DNA of 61,167 nt from Acidobacteriota bacterium (lineage in GTDB: Bacteria; Acidobacteriota; Thermoanaerobaculia; Gp7-AA8): assembly GCA_021325515.1 (NCBI GenBank), contig JAJPHC010000040.1:1-61167 (forward strand), given 5' to 3'. The notes below the pieces were generated by a model. It searched no databases. It saw only the letters and a program-made list of their open reading frames with translations, and was not told where the DNA came from. Positions 25,969 to 35,730 of the stretch are shown here, in pieces (the stretch's first letter is position 1; each line of letters opens with the position of its first letter). A program made the position numbers and the translations under genes.

Positions 25969-27102
25969 TCAAGGCGTCTTCGGCACGATCACCGGCTTCG
26001 TCTTCGCGTGTGCGCTGTAGTTCCACGACTTGTCCACCGCGACGACGTCGTACGTGTACTCGACTCCGGGCTGGATCGAGATGTCGGTGAAGGTCGTCTG
26101 TGGAATCGTGTCTTTGGAGAGGAACAGCTCTTTCTGCCCCGCCTCGTTGCGGAACACGAGATAACCGCGCAGATCGGGCACATCGACCGGATCCCAGACG
26201 AGCCGCACAGCGCCTGTTTCGATCAGCGCCGTCAGACCGGTCGGTGCGGGCGGCGGCTGCAGATCCTTGAACGTCGCCGTCACCGCGGGCGAAATCTCAC
26301 TCTCGATCCGCGGAGGGCCGGCCATCGCGACTGCCGTCACCCGATATTCGAAGTTTCCGTACGGCGGCACATCGAGGTAATCGGTCTTCGCCACCGGTGC
26401 CGGATTGACCGGCATGCTCAGCTCATTGAAGCTCTCGCCAACCGGCGTTCTGTAGACGTTGTATCCGATCGGCTCACCGCTGCCTGACTTCGCCCACGAC
26501 AGGGCAACGCCTTCCGGCTTCGGCTCCGCTTTGAGATCGGCTGGAGCCGATGGAGGCATGAGCGGGATGATGAATGCGAGATTGGACATGCCTCCCGTCG
26601 CCGATTCCCCTTCGGTGACGACGCCGTACGTGAGCCGCACCGGCCGCTTGTCGGACGTCTCGAACGGCGGATTGTCTTCGAACGTCAGCTTCGCGCCGTT
26701 GGTCGCCGCTGGAAGGCTGGCACCTTCAATGCTGTCCACCTTCGTCTTGAGTTTGTTGAACTGGCCGGCGGTGAGCTGCGGGACCTTCGAGAAATCGGAG
26801 ATCGCGCGGGGCTTCGTCGGGTCTGTATCGCCGGGGAGGATGGCGTTCGGGTCACGGCCGCCCTGTGGAACCGGAAGCGGCTCGCTGTAGCGATAGACGG
26901 TCACGCCTTTGATCGGACCGAGCTTTTTCCCCGCGGTTGTTACCGATGGGTAGCTCCAGGCGAGAACAATGCGCGGCCCTCGCTGTGTTACAAGAAGGTC
27001 GTTCGTCGCCTGCGGGATCATCGGCACCGGCGGTTTCGGGTCGCCGCGCTTGCCACAGGCGAGGATCGCGAGAACAACGACGAGCAAACAAAGCCGTTTC
27101 AC
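25969..27102 (-). CDS. Lipoprotein with fibronectin type III domains
   Basis: 377 aa from a GTG at 27102; the longer open frame to 27318 overlaps glmS. The N-terminus MKRLCLLVVVLAILACGKRGDPKPPVP has a lipobox (ILAC), so it is a lipoprotein. The body carries two or three FN3-like domains, for example PSAPADLKAEPKPEGVALSWAKSGSGEPIGYNVYRTPVGESF and PPPAPTGLTALIETGAVRLVWDPVDVPDLRGYLVFRN. The GKRGDPKPP start after the cysteine is shared by a family of small lipoproteins often found in delta-proteobacteria and acidobacteria. Divergent from glmS with 24 bp between starts. Role unknown; probably envelope-associated. Confidence 0.8.
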   Translation of the reverse strand: MKRLCLLVVVLAILACGKRGDPKPPVPMIPQATNDLLVTQRGPRIVLAWSYPSVTTAGKKLGPIKGVTVYRYSEPLPVPQGGRDPNAILPGDTDPTKPRAISDFSKVPQLTAGQFNKLKTKVDSIEGASLPAATNGAKLTFEDNPPFETSDKRPVRLTYGVVTEGESATGGMSNLAFIIPLMPPSAPADLKAEPKPEGVALSWAKSGSGEPIGYNVYRTPVGESFNELSMPVNPAPVAKTDYLDVPPYGNFEYRVTAVAMAGPPRIESEISPAVTATFKDLQPPPAPTGLTALIETGAVRLVWDPVDVPDLRGYLVFRNEAGQKELFLSKDTIPQTTFTDISIQPGVEYTYDVVAVDKSWNYSAHAKTKPVIVPKTP

Positions 27103-27126
27103 GGCGGCGATTGTACTGGAGTCAAC

Positions 27127-28962
27127 ATGTGCGGAATCATCGGATACGTCGGCACACGTGATGTGGTGCCGGTTCTCATCGGCGGATTGAAGAAACTGGA
27201 GTATCGCGGATACGACAGCGCCGGCATCGCCGTCGTGAACGGGAACGGGGTCGAAGTCGTACGCGCGGAAGGCAAGCTGTCGAATCTCGAAGCGAAGCTC
27301 GACGACAGGAAGCTGCACGGTTCATTCGGCATGGGGCACACGCGCTGGGCCACCCATGGAAAGCCGAACGAGAACAACGCGCATCCGCACCGCGACTGCA
27401 CCGGCCAGGTCGTCGTGATCCACAACGGGATCATCGAGAACTTTCTCCCCTTGAAGCAGCGCCTGCAGAAAGCGGGACACGAGTTCAAGACGGAGACCGA
27501 CACCGAGGTCGTCGCGCATTTGATCGAAGAGCGAATCAAGGGCGGAACGAAGTTCGTCGACGCCGTCCGGCAGACGCTGAAAGAGCTCGAGGGCCACTTC
27601 GCGCTGGTGATGATCGACGGCAGCGAGCCGGGAACGATCGTCGCCGCCAAGCAGGGTCCGCCGCTGGTCGTCGGACTCGGTGAGAACGAGAACATCATCG
27701 CGTCGGATGTCGCACCGCTGCTCGCCTACACGCGCAACATCATCTATCTCGAAGATGGCGAATACGCGATCGCGGATCAGCAGAACGTGCGCGTGTTCGA
27801 CAAGAACGACAACGACGTCACACGCCCGCCGAAGAAGATCCTCTGGGATGCGGTCATGGCCGAGAAGGAAGGCTACCGCCACTACATGCTGAAGGAGATC
27901 CACGAACAGCCACGCGCCGTGCGCGACACGTTCAACGGCCGGATGTTCGAGGAGTCAGCGCAGATCTACTTCAACGATCTCCAGCTCACGGCAGACGACT
28001 GGGCGAAGATCAAAAAGGTCCAGGTCATCGCGTGCGGCACGTCGTGGCATGCGGGACTCGTCGGCAAGTTCCTGCTCGAAGATGCGGCACGCATTCCGAT
28101 CGAAGTCGACTACGGCTCGGAGTACCGCTACCGCAATCCGATCATCGACGGTTCGACGCTCGTCATCGGCGTCACGCAATCGGGCGAAACGGCGGACACG
28201 ATCGCCGGCATGCAGGAAGCGAAGCGGCAGGGCGCGAAGCTGATCACGATCTGCAATGTGATCGGCGCAGCGGCCACGCGGATGTCGGACGGCGTGATCT
28301 ACACGAATGCCGGACCGGAGATCGGCGTCGCGTCGACGAAGGCGTTCACGACGCAGCTCACGGCGTTCTATCTGCTCTCGCTCTACATCCGCGAGCTGCG
28401 CGGCGAAGATGTCAGCGTGCGCAAGCAAGGGATGCATGAGATGCGGATGATTCCGCATCGCATCGAGCACATCCTGAAACATCAGGAGCAGCACATCGAG
28501 CGGCTCGCGCACAAATACGCCAACTCGACCGACTTTCTCTTCCTCGGCCGCGGCGTGCACTATCCGATTGCGCTCGAAGGTGCGTTGAAGCTGAAGGAGA
28601 TCTCGTACATCCATGCCGAGGGCTATCCGGCGGGGGAAATGAAGCATGGACCGATCGCGCTGATCGACGAGAATCTGCCGGTCGTGGCGATCGCGACGAA
28701 AACGCCGGTGTACGACAAGGTCGTCTCGAATCTGCAGGAAGTCAAAGCGCGCGATGGAAAGCTGATCGTCATCTGCGACGAAGGGGACGAGGAAATCGCG
28801 AAGCTCGCCGATGACGTGATCGAGATTCCGCACACGATCGAGCCGCTGCAGCCGATCCTCTCGGTCGTGCCGACGCAACTGCTCGCGTACTACATCGCGC
28901 TGCGGCTCGGGAAGGATGTCGATCAGCCGCGGAATCTCGCGAAGAGCGTGACGGTGGAGTAG
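27127..28962 (+). CDS. glmS: Glutamine-fructose-6-phosphate aminotransferase (isomerizing)
   Basis: 611 aa. The N-terminal nucleophile cysteine follows the initiator Met (MCGIIGYVGTRDVVPVLI), with HTRWATHGKPNENNAHPH, HNGIIENF and the class II amidotransferase domain to about residue 240. Two SIS sugar-isomerase domains follow, with CGTSWHAGLVGKFLLED, TQSGETADTIAGMQEAK, ASTKAFTTQLTAFYLL, LEGALKLKEISYIHAEGYPAGEMKHGPIALI and the terminal QPRNLAKSVTVE. It makes glucosamine-6-phosphate for cell-wall and LPS precursors. The 24-bp leader is too short for a glmS ribozyme, so regulation is not by that route. Confidence 0.97.
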   Translation: MCGIIGYVGTRDVVPVLIGGLKKLEYRGYDSAGIAVVNGNGVEVVRAEGKLSNLEAKLDDRKLHGSFGMGHTRWATHGKPNENNAHPHRDCTGQVVVIHNGIIENFLPLKQRLQKAGHEFKTETDTEVVAHLIEERIKGGTKFVDAVRQTLKELEGHFALVMIDGSEPGTIVAAKQGPPLVVGLGENENIIASDVAPLLAYTRNIIYLEDGEYAIADQQNVRVFDKNDNDVTRPPKKILWDAVMAEKEGYRHYMLKEIHEQPRAVRDTFNGRMFEESAQIYFNDLQLTADDWAKIKKVQVIACGTSWHAGLVGKFLLEDAARIPIEVDYGSEYRYRNPIIDGSTLVIGVTQSGETADTIAGMQEAKRQGAKLITICNVIGAAATRMSDGVIYTNAGPEIGVASTKAFTTQLTAFYLLSLYIRELRGEDVSVRKQGMHEMRMIPHRIEHILKHQEQHIERLAHKYANSTDFLFLGRGVHYPIALEGALKLKEISYIHAEGYPAGEMKHGPIALIDENLPVVAIATKTPVYDKVVSNLQEVKARDGKLIVICDEGDEEIAKLADDVIEIPHTIEPLQPILSVVPTQLLAYYIALRLGKDVDQPRNLAKSVTVE

Positions 28963-29023
28963 TCGATCTTCCACGTCCGAAAACGGCTAGTCGCCGCGGG
29001 CACAGTCATCCATACTGTGGCTC

Positions 29024-30367
29024 GTGACCCTTGACCGCTGGTACGACGCGCTGCGCAGCCACGATCCGCGCTTCGACGGGCGGCTGTTCATCGCGGTGAC
29101 GTCGACGAAGATCTACTGCCGGCCGATTTGTCCGGCGAAACGGCCGCTGCGAAAGAACGTCCGGATCTACGCGTCGGCCGCGGCCGCCGAAGCCGCCGGC
29201 TTCCGCCCCTGCCTCCGCTGCCGCCCGGAAGTCGCACCATGGACTTCGGCCTGGAACGGCACGTCGGCGACGGTCTCGCGCGCGTTGCGTCTGATCGGAG
29301 AAGGAGCGCTCGACGGCGGCGATGTCGAGTCGCTCGCGCAGCGCCTCGGCGTCACCTCACGTCATATCCGCCGTCTGTTCGAAGAGCACCTCGGCGCCTC
29401 GCCCATTGCGATCGCGCAATCGCGCCGCATCCATTTCGCGCGGACGCTGCTGACCGATACCTCGCTGCCGATCACCGACGTCGCCTTCGCGGCAGGCTTC
29501 AGCTCGATCCGCCGTTTCAATACGGCGATGCGCGCGACGTATCGAATGGCGCCGCGCGACATGCGCCGGCGCCGGAGTGTCGCGAGCGACGGCACGATCG
29601 AGGTTCGCCTCCCCTATCGCCCGCCGTTCGATTTCGCCGGACTCCTCTCGTTCTTCCGGCCTCGCGCGATCGCCGGAGTCGAGTCCGTCGGCCGCGATGA
29701 ATACCGCCGGACGATCTCACTCGGCGGCGTGCACGGCGTGATCCGCGTGCGGGACGATCGCGACGCGCTGCTGTTGTCCGTTCCACGCGCATTCACGCAC
29801 ACGCTGAAGCCGATCGTCGATCGCGTCCGGCGCATGTTCGACGTGTTCGCCGATCCCGACACGATTGGCGAAGAGCTCGCGCGCGACCGCGCGCTGCGGC
29901 CGCTCGTGCGGCGCTGGCCCGGCGTGCGCGTCCCGGGCGCGTGGGATGAGGTCGAGCTTGCGGTGCGTGCGATCGCCGGCCAGCAGGTGAGCGTCGCCGC
30001 CGCGACGACGCTCGTCGGCCGAATCGCAGCGCGGCACGGCATGCACATCGACACGGGCGATGCCGCGCTCACGACGGTGTTCCCGTCCGCAGAGATTCTT
30101 CGCGACGCACGAATCGAAGGGATGCCTTCGTCGCGCGCGGAGACGATTCGCCGCGTCGCCGGCGGCTCGCTCGATGTCAAGGGCATCGGCCCCTGGACGC
30201 GCGGCTACATCGCGATGCGCAGCGGCGATCCCGATGCGTTCCCCGAGGGTGATCTCGTGCTGAGGAAAGCGCTGAAGGGAATCTCTGCGCGCGAACTGCT
30301 CGCACGCGCGGAGGGATGGCGGCCGTGGCGCGCATACGCTTCGATTCTTCTCTGGAGAAGCGCATGA
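29024..30367 (+). CDS. Ada-AlkA fusion: AraC-type regulator plus 3-methyladenine DNA glycosylase
   Basis: 447 aa with GTG start. Order: Ada N-terminal zinc domain (YDALRSHDPRFDGRLFIAVTSTKIYCRPICPAKRP...GFRPCLRCRPE, residues 7-68, carrying the four zinc cysteines); AraC helix-turn-helix (about 75-185, with LAQRLGVTSRHIRRLFEEHLGASP); AlkA N-terminal domain (IEVRLPYRPPFDFAGLLSFFRPRAIAGVE); HhH-GPD glycosylase (AIAGQQVSVAAATTLVGRIAA, KGIGPWTRGYIAMRSGDPDAFPEGDLVLRKAL, catalytic Asp in the last block). It combines methyl-sensing transcription control with excision of alkylated bases. Coupled to ogt by an ATGA overlap: a compact adaptive response to alkylation. Confidence 0.93.
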   Translation: MTLDRWYDALRSHDPRFDGRLFIAVTSTKIYCRPICPAKRPLRKNVRIYASAAAAEAAGFRPCLRCRPEVAPWTSAWNGTSATVSRALRLIGEGALDGGDVESLAQRLGVTSRHIRRLFEEHLGASPIAIAQSRRIHFARTLLTDTSLPITDVAFAAGFSSIRRFNTAMRATYRMAPRDMRRRRSVASDGTIEVRLPYRPPFDFAGLLSFFRPRAIAGVESVGRDEYRRTISLGGVHGVIRVRDDRDALLLSVPRAFTHTLKPIVDRVRRMFDVFADPDTIGEELARDRALRPLVRRWPGVRVPGAWDEVELAVRAIAGQQVSVAAATTLVGRIAARHGMHIDTGDAALTTVFPSAEILRDARIEGMPSSRAETIRRVAGGSLDVKGIGPWTRGYIAMRSGDPDAFPEGDLVLRKALKGISARELLARAEGWRPWRAYASILLWRSA

Positions 30368-30840
30368 ACTACACGTTCGTCGAGACGCCGATCGGCCCGC
30401 TTCTGGTCGCAGGTGACGCGGAAACGGTTCACGAGATTCATTTCGCGCCCGCCGAACCGCGCGATGAGTGGGTTCGCGATGACGACGCCTTGAAGTACGC
30501 GAGCGTGCAGCTTCGATCCTACTTCGCAGGCAAGCGGACGAGTTTCGACCTTCCGCTCGCGCCTTCGGGAACGGAGTTTCAGCGCGCGGTGTGGGACGCC
30601 CTGCGCCGGATCCCGTTCGGCGAGACGACGACCTACGGCGACATCGCCCGCGCCATCGGGAAGCCGGATGCCGTCCGCGCAGTCGGCGCGGCGAACGGCG
30701 CGAATCCGATCCCGATCGTCATCCCCTGCCACCGCGTCATCGGATCGGACGGCTCGCTGACCGGATTCGGCGGAGGGCTGAAGGCGAAGCGCTGGCTACT
30801 CGATCATGAGGCGCGAATCGCCGGCATCCGCCTGTTCTGA
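30364..30840 (+). CDS. ogt: Methylated-DNA-protein-cysteine methyltransferase
   Basis: 158 aa from the ATG overlapping the Ada-AlkA stop. The active-site sequence IPCHRVIGSDGSLTGFGGGLKAKRWLLDHE contains the acceptor cysteine; the preceding FQRAVWDALRRIPFGETTTYGDIARAIGKPDAVRAVGAANGANPI is the DNA-binding helix-turn-helix. It directly reverses O6-methylguanine and O4-methylthymine, using itself up. Together with the Ada-AlkA gene it forms a two-gene alkylation-repair operon. The last 45 bp overlap the 3' end of the convergent cation-efflux gene. Confidence 0.96.
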   Translation: MNYTFVETPIGPLLVAGDAETVHEIHFAPAEPRDEWVRDDDALKYASVQLRSYFAGKRTSFDLPLAPSGTEFQRAVWDALRRIPFGETTTYGDIARAIGKPDAVRAVGAANGANPIPIVIPCHRVIGSDGSLTGFGGGLKAKRWLLDHEARIAGIRLF

Positions 30841-31713
30841 ACCATGCACCGGTTCCGCGTGAACCGTGACCACGACGCGCGGGAGCACTTCGCGTATCCG
30901 CGCCTTGACGAGCTCCGTCAGGTCGTGCGCTTTCTCGAACGTCACATTGCTGTCGATGCAGAGCTCGAACTCGACGAAGCGGACACCCGCGGCGCGGCGC
31001 GTGCGCAGCTCGCGATAGTTGACGACGGCCGGATCGGCGCGCTCGATCGCCCGCACGATCTGATCGATCTCCTCCTCGGGCAGCGCGGGATCCATCAGAT
31101 CGCCTGCCGCCGTCCAGATGAGATAGAGCGAGTTCCAGCCGATCCAGCAGGCGACGGAAATGCCGAGGATGGAGTCGAAGAGCGGGTTGCCGGTTCTGCG
31201 CACGAGGATCAGCGCCACGATCGTCGCAAGATTCGATGCGACGTCCGTCGTGTAGTGCAGCGCGTCGCTCGACAACGCGACGCTTTCCGATCGCGCCGCG
31301 TTCTTCTTCAGGTACGTCGTGACGAACGTCGTGGCGATGATCGAGCCGACCATCGTGCCGATCGCAGCAAGTGACGCGTCGATCGGTGCAGGTGTGCGAA
31401 TCCTCTCGATCGCACGAATGGCCAGCAGAACGCCGCCCGTGAGAATGATGACGCCCTGCAGCAGCGCCGCGAGATGTTCCGCTTTGCCGTGCCCGAACTG
31501 GTGATCTTCATCGGGAGGCTTCGCCGCGATCGACAGAAAGATGAAGTTCATGAACGACGCGAGCACATCGCCGCCGGAGTCGAGCGCGGATGACAGAACG
31601 GCGAGCGAACCCGTCGTGAATCCGACGGCGGCCTTGGCCAGCGCGAGAAGCAACGCAGCGCCGGTGACGTTCAATGCGACACGGTTCGCGCCCGAATGAG
31701 ACTGCTGCTGCAT
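30796..31713 (-). CDS. Cation diffusion facilitator, FieF-like
   Basis: 305 aa from the ATG at 31713 (MQQQSHSGANRVALNVTGAALLLALAKAAVGF); a frame to 31773 is also open. Six transmembrane helices. Metal-site residues are ALDSGGDVLASFMN (DxxxD-type) in helix 2 and DALHYTTDVASN (HxxxD) in helix 5, the DD-HD pattern of FieF (YiiP), which exports zinc and iron. GHGKAEHLAALLQG follows helix 2 as in FieF. The C-terminal ferredoxin-like cytoplasmic domain (about 210-290) ends with VTVHAEPVH. Inner-membrane proton-coupled efflux; metal not certain. It overlaps ogt tail to tail. Confidence 0.88.
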   Translation of the reverse strand: MQQQSHSGANRVALNVTGAALLLALAKAAVGFTTGSLAVLSSALDSGGDVLASFMNFIFLSIAAKPPDEDHQFGHGKAEHLAALLQGVIILTGGVLLAIRAIERIRTPAPIDASLAAIGTMVGSIIATTFVTTYLKKNAARSESVALSSDALHYTTDVASNLATIVALILVRRTGNPLFDSILGISVACWIGWNSLYLIWTAAGDLMDPALPEEEIDQIVRAIERADPAVVNYRELRTRRAAGVRFVEFELCIDSNVTFEKAHDLTELVKARIREVLPRVVVTVHAEPVHGSEQADAGDSRLMIE

Positions 31714-31799
31714 CACGATCCCTCTTCGTACACCGCAACCGCCGTTCCCGCCGGATCGAGGATCACACAACAAGGTGCGATCCGCTGCGAGACGCGCGT

Positions 31800-32879
31800 C
31801 TACGCCTTTGCGATCCAGCCGCCGCCAAGGCAGAGATCGTCCTGATAGAAGACGACGGCCTGGCCCGGCGCAATCGCTCGCAGCTTCTGCGCGAACACGA
31901 CGCGTGCTCGATCGCCATCGAGCGGGGTGATCGTCGCCGCGACGTCGGCCATGCGCGAGCGCACCCGCGCCTGCGCCTCGATCGGTCCCGAAGGCCGCGC
32001 GCCGATCCAGTGCACGCGCTCGGCGATCAACTCGCTCTTCTCGAGCAGCGACGCGGGGCCCACCGTCACGCGCTTCGTGAACGGATTCACATCGACGACG
32101 TACCTCCGCTCCGGCGCGCCGCCGACGTCGATGCCGCGCCGCTGGCCGATCGTGAAGTGGTAGTAGCCCTCGTGCCGGCCGATCACCGAGCCATCGGCGT
32201 CGACGATCTCGCCCGCGGCCTCCGCCGGCGTGATTCCTGTCTCGCGCTCGACGATCGATGGATAACCGTCCTTCTCCGGCACGAAACAGATTTCGTAGGA
32301 CTCCTTCTTGCGCGCGACCGACAGTCCGCCTCTCTCCGCAAGCGCACGCACTTCCGGCTTCGTCATCTCCCCGAGCGGGAAGAGCGCTTCCGACAGTTGT
32401 GCCTGTGAGAGCTCGAAGAGGAAGTACGTCTGATCCTTCGCGAGATCGACCGCCTTGCGAAGCTCGAAGCGGCCCTCGGCGTCGCGAGTGATGCGCGCGT
32501 AGTGTCCTGTGGCGATGCGATCCGCTCCGATCGCGATCGCCTTCTGGTGAAAGAGGTCGAACTTGACATGCGTATTGCAGAGGACGCAGGGACTGGGTGT
32601 GGTCCCTGCGAGATAGCTCTGCACGAATGGCGTGATGACCTTCTCGTGGAAACCCGACTCCATGTTGAGCGTGAAGTGAGGGATTTCCAGTTTCCAGGCG
32701 ACGCGGCGCGCATCCGCGAGGTCGTCGATCGTACAGCAGCCGCCGTAAGTGGACTCGGCACGGCTGAGGTTGTCGTACATCTGCATCGACAATCCGACCA
32801 CCTCATGTCCCTGCGACTTGAGGAGGTATGCGGCAGTCGAGGAGTCGACTCCGCCCGACATGGCAACGGCGATCTTCAT
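31800..32879 (-). CDS. mnmA: tRNA-specific 2-thiouridylase
   Basis: 359 aa from the ATG at 32879 (MKIAVAMSGGVDSSTAAYLL); the open frame continues upstream but only this start gives the PP-loop near the N-terminus. SGGVDSS binds ATP. The catalytic cysteines are in SPCVLCNTHVKF (about residue 95) and SYEICFVPEKDGY (about 195); TGHYARI and FTIGQRRGI are also diagnostic. It puts sulfur on U34 of tRNA-Lys, -Glu and -Gln. Its start is 53 bp from the divergent receiver gene. Confidence 0.96.
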   Translation of the reverse strand: MKIAVAMSGGVDSSTAAYLLKSQGHEVVGLSMQMYDNLSRAESTYGGCCTIDDLADARRVAWKLEIPHFTLNMESGFHEKVITPFVQSYLAGTTPSPCVLCNTHVKFDLFHQKAIAIGADRIATGHYARITRDAEGRFELRKAVDLAKDQTYFLFELSQAQLSEALFPLGEMTKPEVRALAERGGLSVARKKESYEICFVPEKDGYPSIVERETGITPAEAAGEIVDADGSVIGRHEGYYHFTIGQRRGIDVGGAPERRYVVDVNPFTKRVTVGPASLLEKSELIAERVHWIGARPSGPIEAQARVRSRMADVAATITPLDGDRARVVFAQKLRAIAPGQAVVFYQDDLCLGGGWIAKA

Positions 32880-32932
32880 CGTGGCGAGGTCGAATACGAA
32901 CCGGGTTACGGCATAATTCCCGGCGGTGTTTC

Positions 32933-33328
32933 GTGACTGAAGCAACGGTAGCGTCCCCGGCCGATGCTCTCCGCGTCCTCGTCGTCGACGATGACAGCAA
33001 CATCCGCCGCATGATCGTCGCTGCATTGAAGCGGGACGGCTATGCGTTCCTGGAAGCAGGCAACGGGCGGGAAGCGCTCGACGTCATGCGCGCCGGACAT
33101 CCGGATGTCGTCGTACTCGATCTGATGATGCCCGTGCTCTCGGGATGGGATGTGCTCTCGGAGCGGCAGCGCGACGCGGAGCTCCTCCGGATTCCCGTGA
33201 TTCTGATCAGCGCGAGCCGCGACCCGGAGATTGCAAGCGCGGTCGACAAGGGCGTCTGCGCATTTCTGCCGAAGCCGTTCGACATCGGCGCGCTGTCGGC
33301 GCTGGTTAGAAGCTGCGTGAGAATGTAG
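32933..33328 (+). CDS. Single-domain response regulator (receiver)
   Basis: 131 aa from a GTG at 32933. It is a receiver domain only: acidic pocket VVDDDSNIRR, phospho-acceptor Asp in DVVVLDLMMPVLSG (about residue 63), ILISAS (Ser/Thr switch) and the KP lysine in AFLPKPFD. There is no output domain, as in CheY or DivK-type signal carriers. No histidine kinase is adjacent. Its TAG stop lies in the GTAG of the REP element at 33325. Partner unknown. Confidence 0.92.
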   Translation: MTEATVASPADALRVLVVDDDSNIRRMIVAALKRDGYAFLEAGNGREALDVMRAGHPDVVVLDLMMPVLSGWDVLSERQRDAELLRIPVILISASRDPEIASAVDKGVCAFLPKPFDIGALSALVRSCVRM

Positions 33329-33387
33329 GACAGGCGCCCCCGCCTGTCCCTTCCGGCGACAGAGGACAGGCGAGGCGCCTGTCCTAC
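33325..33387. repeat. REPIN: paired GTAG-GACAGGCGCCCCCGCCTGTC hairpins
   Basis: GTAG (33325-33328) is followed by a hairpin GACAGGCGcccccGCCTGTC. About 14 bp later comes the inverted copy GGACAGGCGaggCGCCTGTCC followed by CTAC (33384-33387). The GTAG contains the stop codon of the receiver gene and the CTAC contains the stop codon of maeB on the other strand, so the element spans exactly from stop to stop. A second copy lies at 41962-42024. GTAG-headed hairpins in inverted pairs are the form of REP/REPIN elements mobilised by RAYT transposases. Confidence 0.9.
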
Positions 33388-35645
33388 ACTTTCTCCTGCG
33401 CGTCGAGCACGGCCATCGCGGCCATGTTGACGATGTCGTTCACATCGACGCCGCGCTGCAGCACGTGCACCGGCTTCGCGAGTCCCTGCAGGATCGGCCC
33501 GATCACTTCGGCAGTCGCGAGACGCCACAGCAGTTTGTACGCAGCGTTGGCCGCGTCGAGATTCGGAAAGATCAGGACGTTCGCATCGCCCTGAATTGCG
33601 CTCCAGGGATAGTCGCCCGCGGCGATCTCCGGAACGACTGCGGTATCCGCCTGCATCTCCCCTTCGACGACGAGATCGGGACGCCGCTGCTTGAGCAGAC
33701 GGACGGCCTCGCGCACCTTTTCCGTCTCCGGATCCTTCGTCGAGCCGAAGTTGGAGAACGAGACCATCGCGATGCGCGGCTCCATGTTGAAGCGGCGTGC
33801 GGTCTCCGCCGACTGCTCGGCAATCTCGACCAACTGTTCCGCCGTCGGATTGATGTTCACGGTCGTATCCGCGAGCAGGAGCATGCGGCCGCCCTTGAAC
33901 ATCAGGAGGTAGGCGCCGGACACCCAGCGCGCACCGGGCCGCGTCTTCAGAATCTGAAGCGCCGGTCGAATGGTTGCGGGGTAATAGGCGCGGAGCCCCG
34001 CGATCACGCCGTCGGCGTCGCCCTGCTCGAGCATCATCATCGCGAAGTAGTTGCGGCTGTTCAGAATCCTGCGCGCGTCCGCGACGGTGATGCCGTCGCG
34101 CTGGCGGAGATCCGCAAAGCGCTGCGCGTACTCCTCGTACTTCGGCGACTGCGCGATGTCGATGATCGTCACCTGCGATTCGTCGATGTGGTATTTCTCG
34201 AGCAACGCGGTGATCTCTTCGCGCCGTACGAGCAGAATCGGCTTCGCCATCTTCTCGTCGATGAGAATCTTCGCCGCGCGAATGATCTTCTCCTGATCGC
34301 CTTCGGGGAAAACGATGCGCTTCGGATCGCGCTTCGCCCGATCGAAGATCAGTTGCATCACGCTGCGCGAGCGGCCGAGGAGACCCTCGAGACGGCGCCG
34401 ATAGGCGTCGTAGTCCTGAATCGGCTGCTGCGCCACACCCGTCTCCGCGGCGGCCTTCGCGACGGCAACCGGCACGTTCAGCAGCACGCGATAATCGAAC
34501 GGCTTCGGGATCAGATACTCGCGGCCAAACGAAAAGCGATCGTTGCCGTAAGCGCGCAGCACGGAGTCGGGAACATCTTCCTTCGCCAGACTCGCCAGCG
34601 CTTCCGAGGCGGCGAGCTTCATCTCATCGTTGATGGTCGTCGCGCGGCAATCGAGCGCACCGCGGAAGATGAAGGGGAAGCCGAGGACGTTGTTGACCTG
34701 ATTCGGAAAATCGCTGCGGCCCGTGGCCATGATCACGTCAGGCCGCGCGGCCACTGCCACGTCGTAAGGGATCTCCGGATCGGGATTCGCCATCGCGAAC
34801 ACGATCGGATTCGGCGCCATCGCTCGCACCATGTCGGCGTTGACGATGCCGCCGATGGAGAGCCCGACGAAGACATCGGCGCCCTCCATCGCTTCCGCGA
34901 GTGTGCGCTTCGGTGTGTCGACGGCGAACTCCTCCTTGTAAGGAGTCATGTCAATCGTCCGGCCCTTGAAGATCACGCCCTTGCTGTCGCTCAGCATGAC
35001 GTTCTCTTTGCGCAACCCCATCTTGATATAGAGGCGCAGACAGGCCATCGCGGCGGCGCCCGCGCCGGAGATGACGACCTTCACCTTCGCGATGTCTTTG
35101 CCGGCGACCTCGAGCGCGTTCTTCAGCGCAGCCGCCGAGATGATCGCCGTTCCATGCTGATCGTCATGGAAGACGGGGATGTTCATCTCCTTCTTCAGAC
35201 GATCTTCGATCTCGAAGCATTCGGGCGCGGCGATGTCCTCGAGATTGATGCCGCCGAACGTCGGCTCGAGCGCCTTGACTGCATTGATGAAGAGCTCCGT
35301 GTCGCGCGTCGCGAGCTCGAGATCGAAGACGTCGATGTCGGCGAATCGCTTGAAGAGAACCGCCTTCCCTTCCATGACGGGCTTGCCCGCCGCCGGTCCG
35401 ATGTTGCCAAGCCCGAGGACGGCCGTGCCGTTGGAGATGACGGCGACGAGATTGCCCTTGTTCGTGTACTTGTAGACCTCACCCGGATCACGCGCGATCT
35501 CGAGACACGGTTTCGCAACGCCCGGCGTGTACGCGAGCGAGAGATCGCGCTGCGTCGCCGTCGGTTTCGTGGGGATGACTTCCGTCTTACCGGGCCGTTC
35601 GCCCTGGTGGTACTCGAGTGCCTCTTCGCGCAACGTATCGCTCAT
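33384..35645 (-). CDS. maeB: NADP-dependent malic enzyme with C-terminal phosphotransacetylase domain
   Basis: 753 aa from the ATG at 35645 ([20 protein letters not shown]), the size of MaeB fusions. Malic enzyme part to about residue 420: [14 protein letters not shown], the DDQHGTA motif after [22 protein letters not shown] (GxGxxA nucleotide binding) and [10 protein letters not shown]. Pta-like part about 435-750: [68 protein letters not shown] and [22 protein letters not shown]. It oxidatively decarboxylates malate to pyruvate; in known MaeB proteins the Pta part is regulatory and binds acetyl-CoA. Stop codon sits in the REPIN. Confidence 0.96.
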   Translation of the reverse strand: MSDTLREEALEYHQGERPGKTEVIPTKPTATQRDLSLAYTPGVAKPCLEIARDPGEVYKYTNKGNLVAVISNGTAVLGLGNIGPAAGKPVMEGKAVLFKRFADIDVFDLELATRDTELFINAVKALEPTFGGINLEDIAAPECFEIEDRLKKEMNIPVFHDDQHGTAIISAAALKNALEVAGKDIAKVKVVISGAGAAAMACLRLYIKMGLRKENVMLSDSKGVIFKGRTIDMTPYKEEFAVDTPKRTLAEAMEGADVFVGLSIGGIVNADMVRAMAPNPIVFAMANPDPEIPYDVAVAARPDVIMATGRSDFPNQVNNVLGFPFIFRGALDCRATTINDEMKLAASEALASLAKEDVPDSVLRAYGNDRFSFGREYLIPKPFDYRVLLNVPVAVAKAAAETGVAQQPIQDYDAYRRRLEGLLGRSRSVMQLIFDRAKRDPKRIVFPEGDQEKIIRAAKILIDEKMAKPILLVRREEITALLEKYHIDESQVTIIDIAQSPKYEEYAQRFADLRQRDGITVADARRILNSRNYFAMMMLEQGDADGVIAGLRAYYPATIRPALQILKTRPGARWVSGAYLLMFKGGRMLLLADTTVNINPTAEQLVEIAEQSAETARRFNMEPRIAMVSFSNFGSTKDPETEKVREAVRLLKQRRPDLVVEGEMQADTAVVPEIAAGDYPWSAIQGDANVLIFPNLDAANAAYKLLWRLATAEVIGPILQGLAKPVHVLQRGVDVNDIVNMAAMAVLDAQEKV

Positions 35646-35730
35646 GGCGCCGGAGTCTAACAAAAAGAAGTGAGGGCGCTTTGAGGGGTGGCACCGCGAG
35701 CAGTGATGGAGAGCACGGATGGATGAGACT

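Noticed and set aside
27103-27126. glmS ribozyme in the glmS leader
   Set aside because: Only 24 bp separate glmS from the divergent lipoprotein gene; too short for the ribozyme fold.
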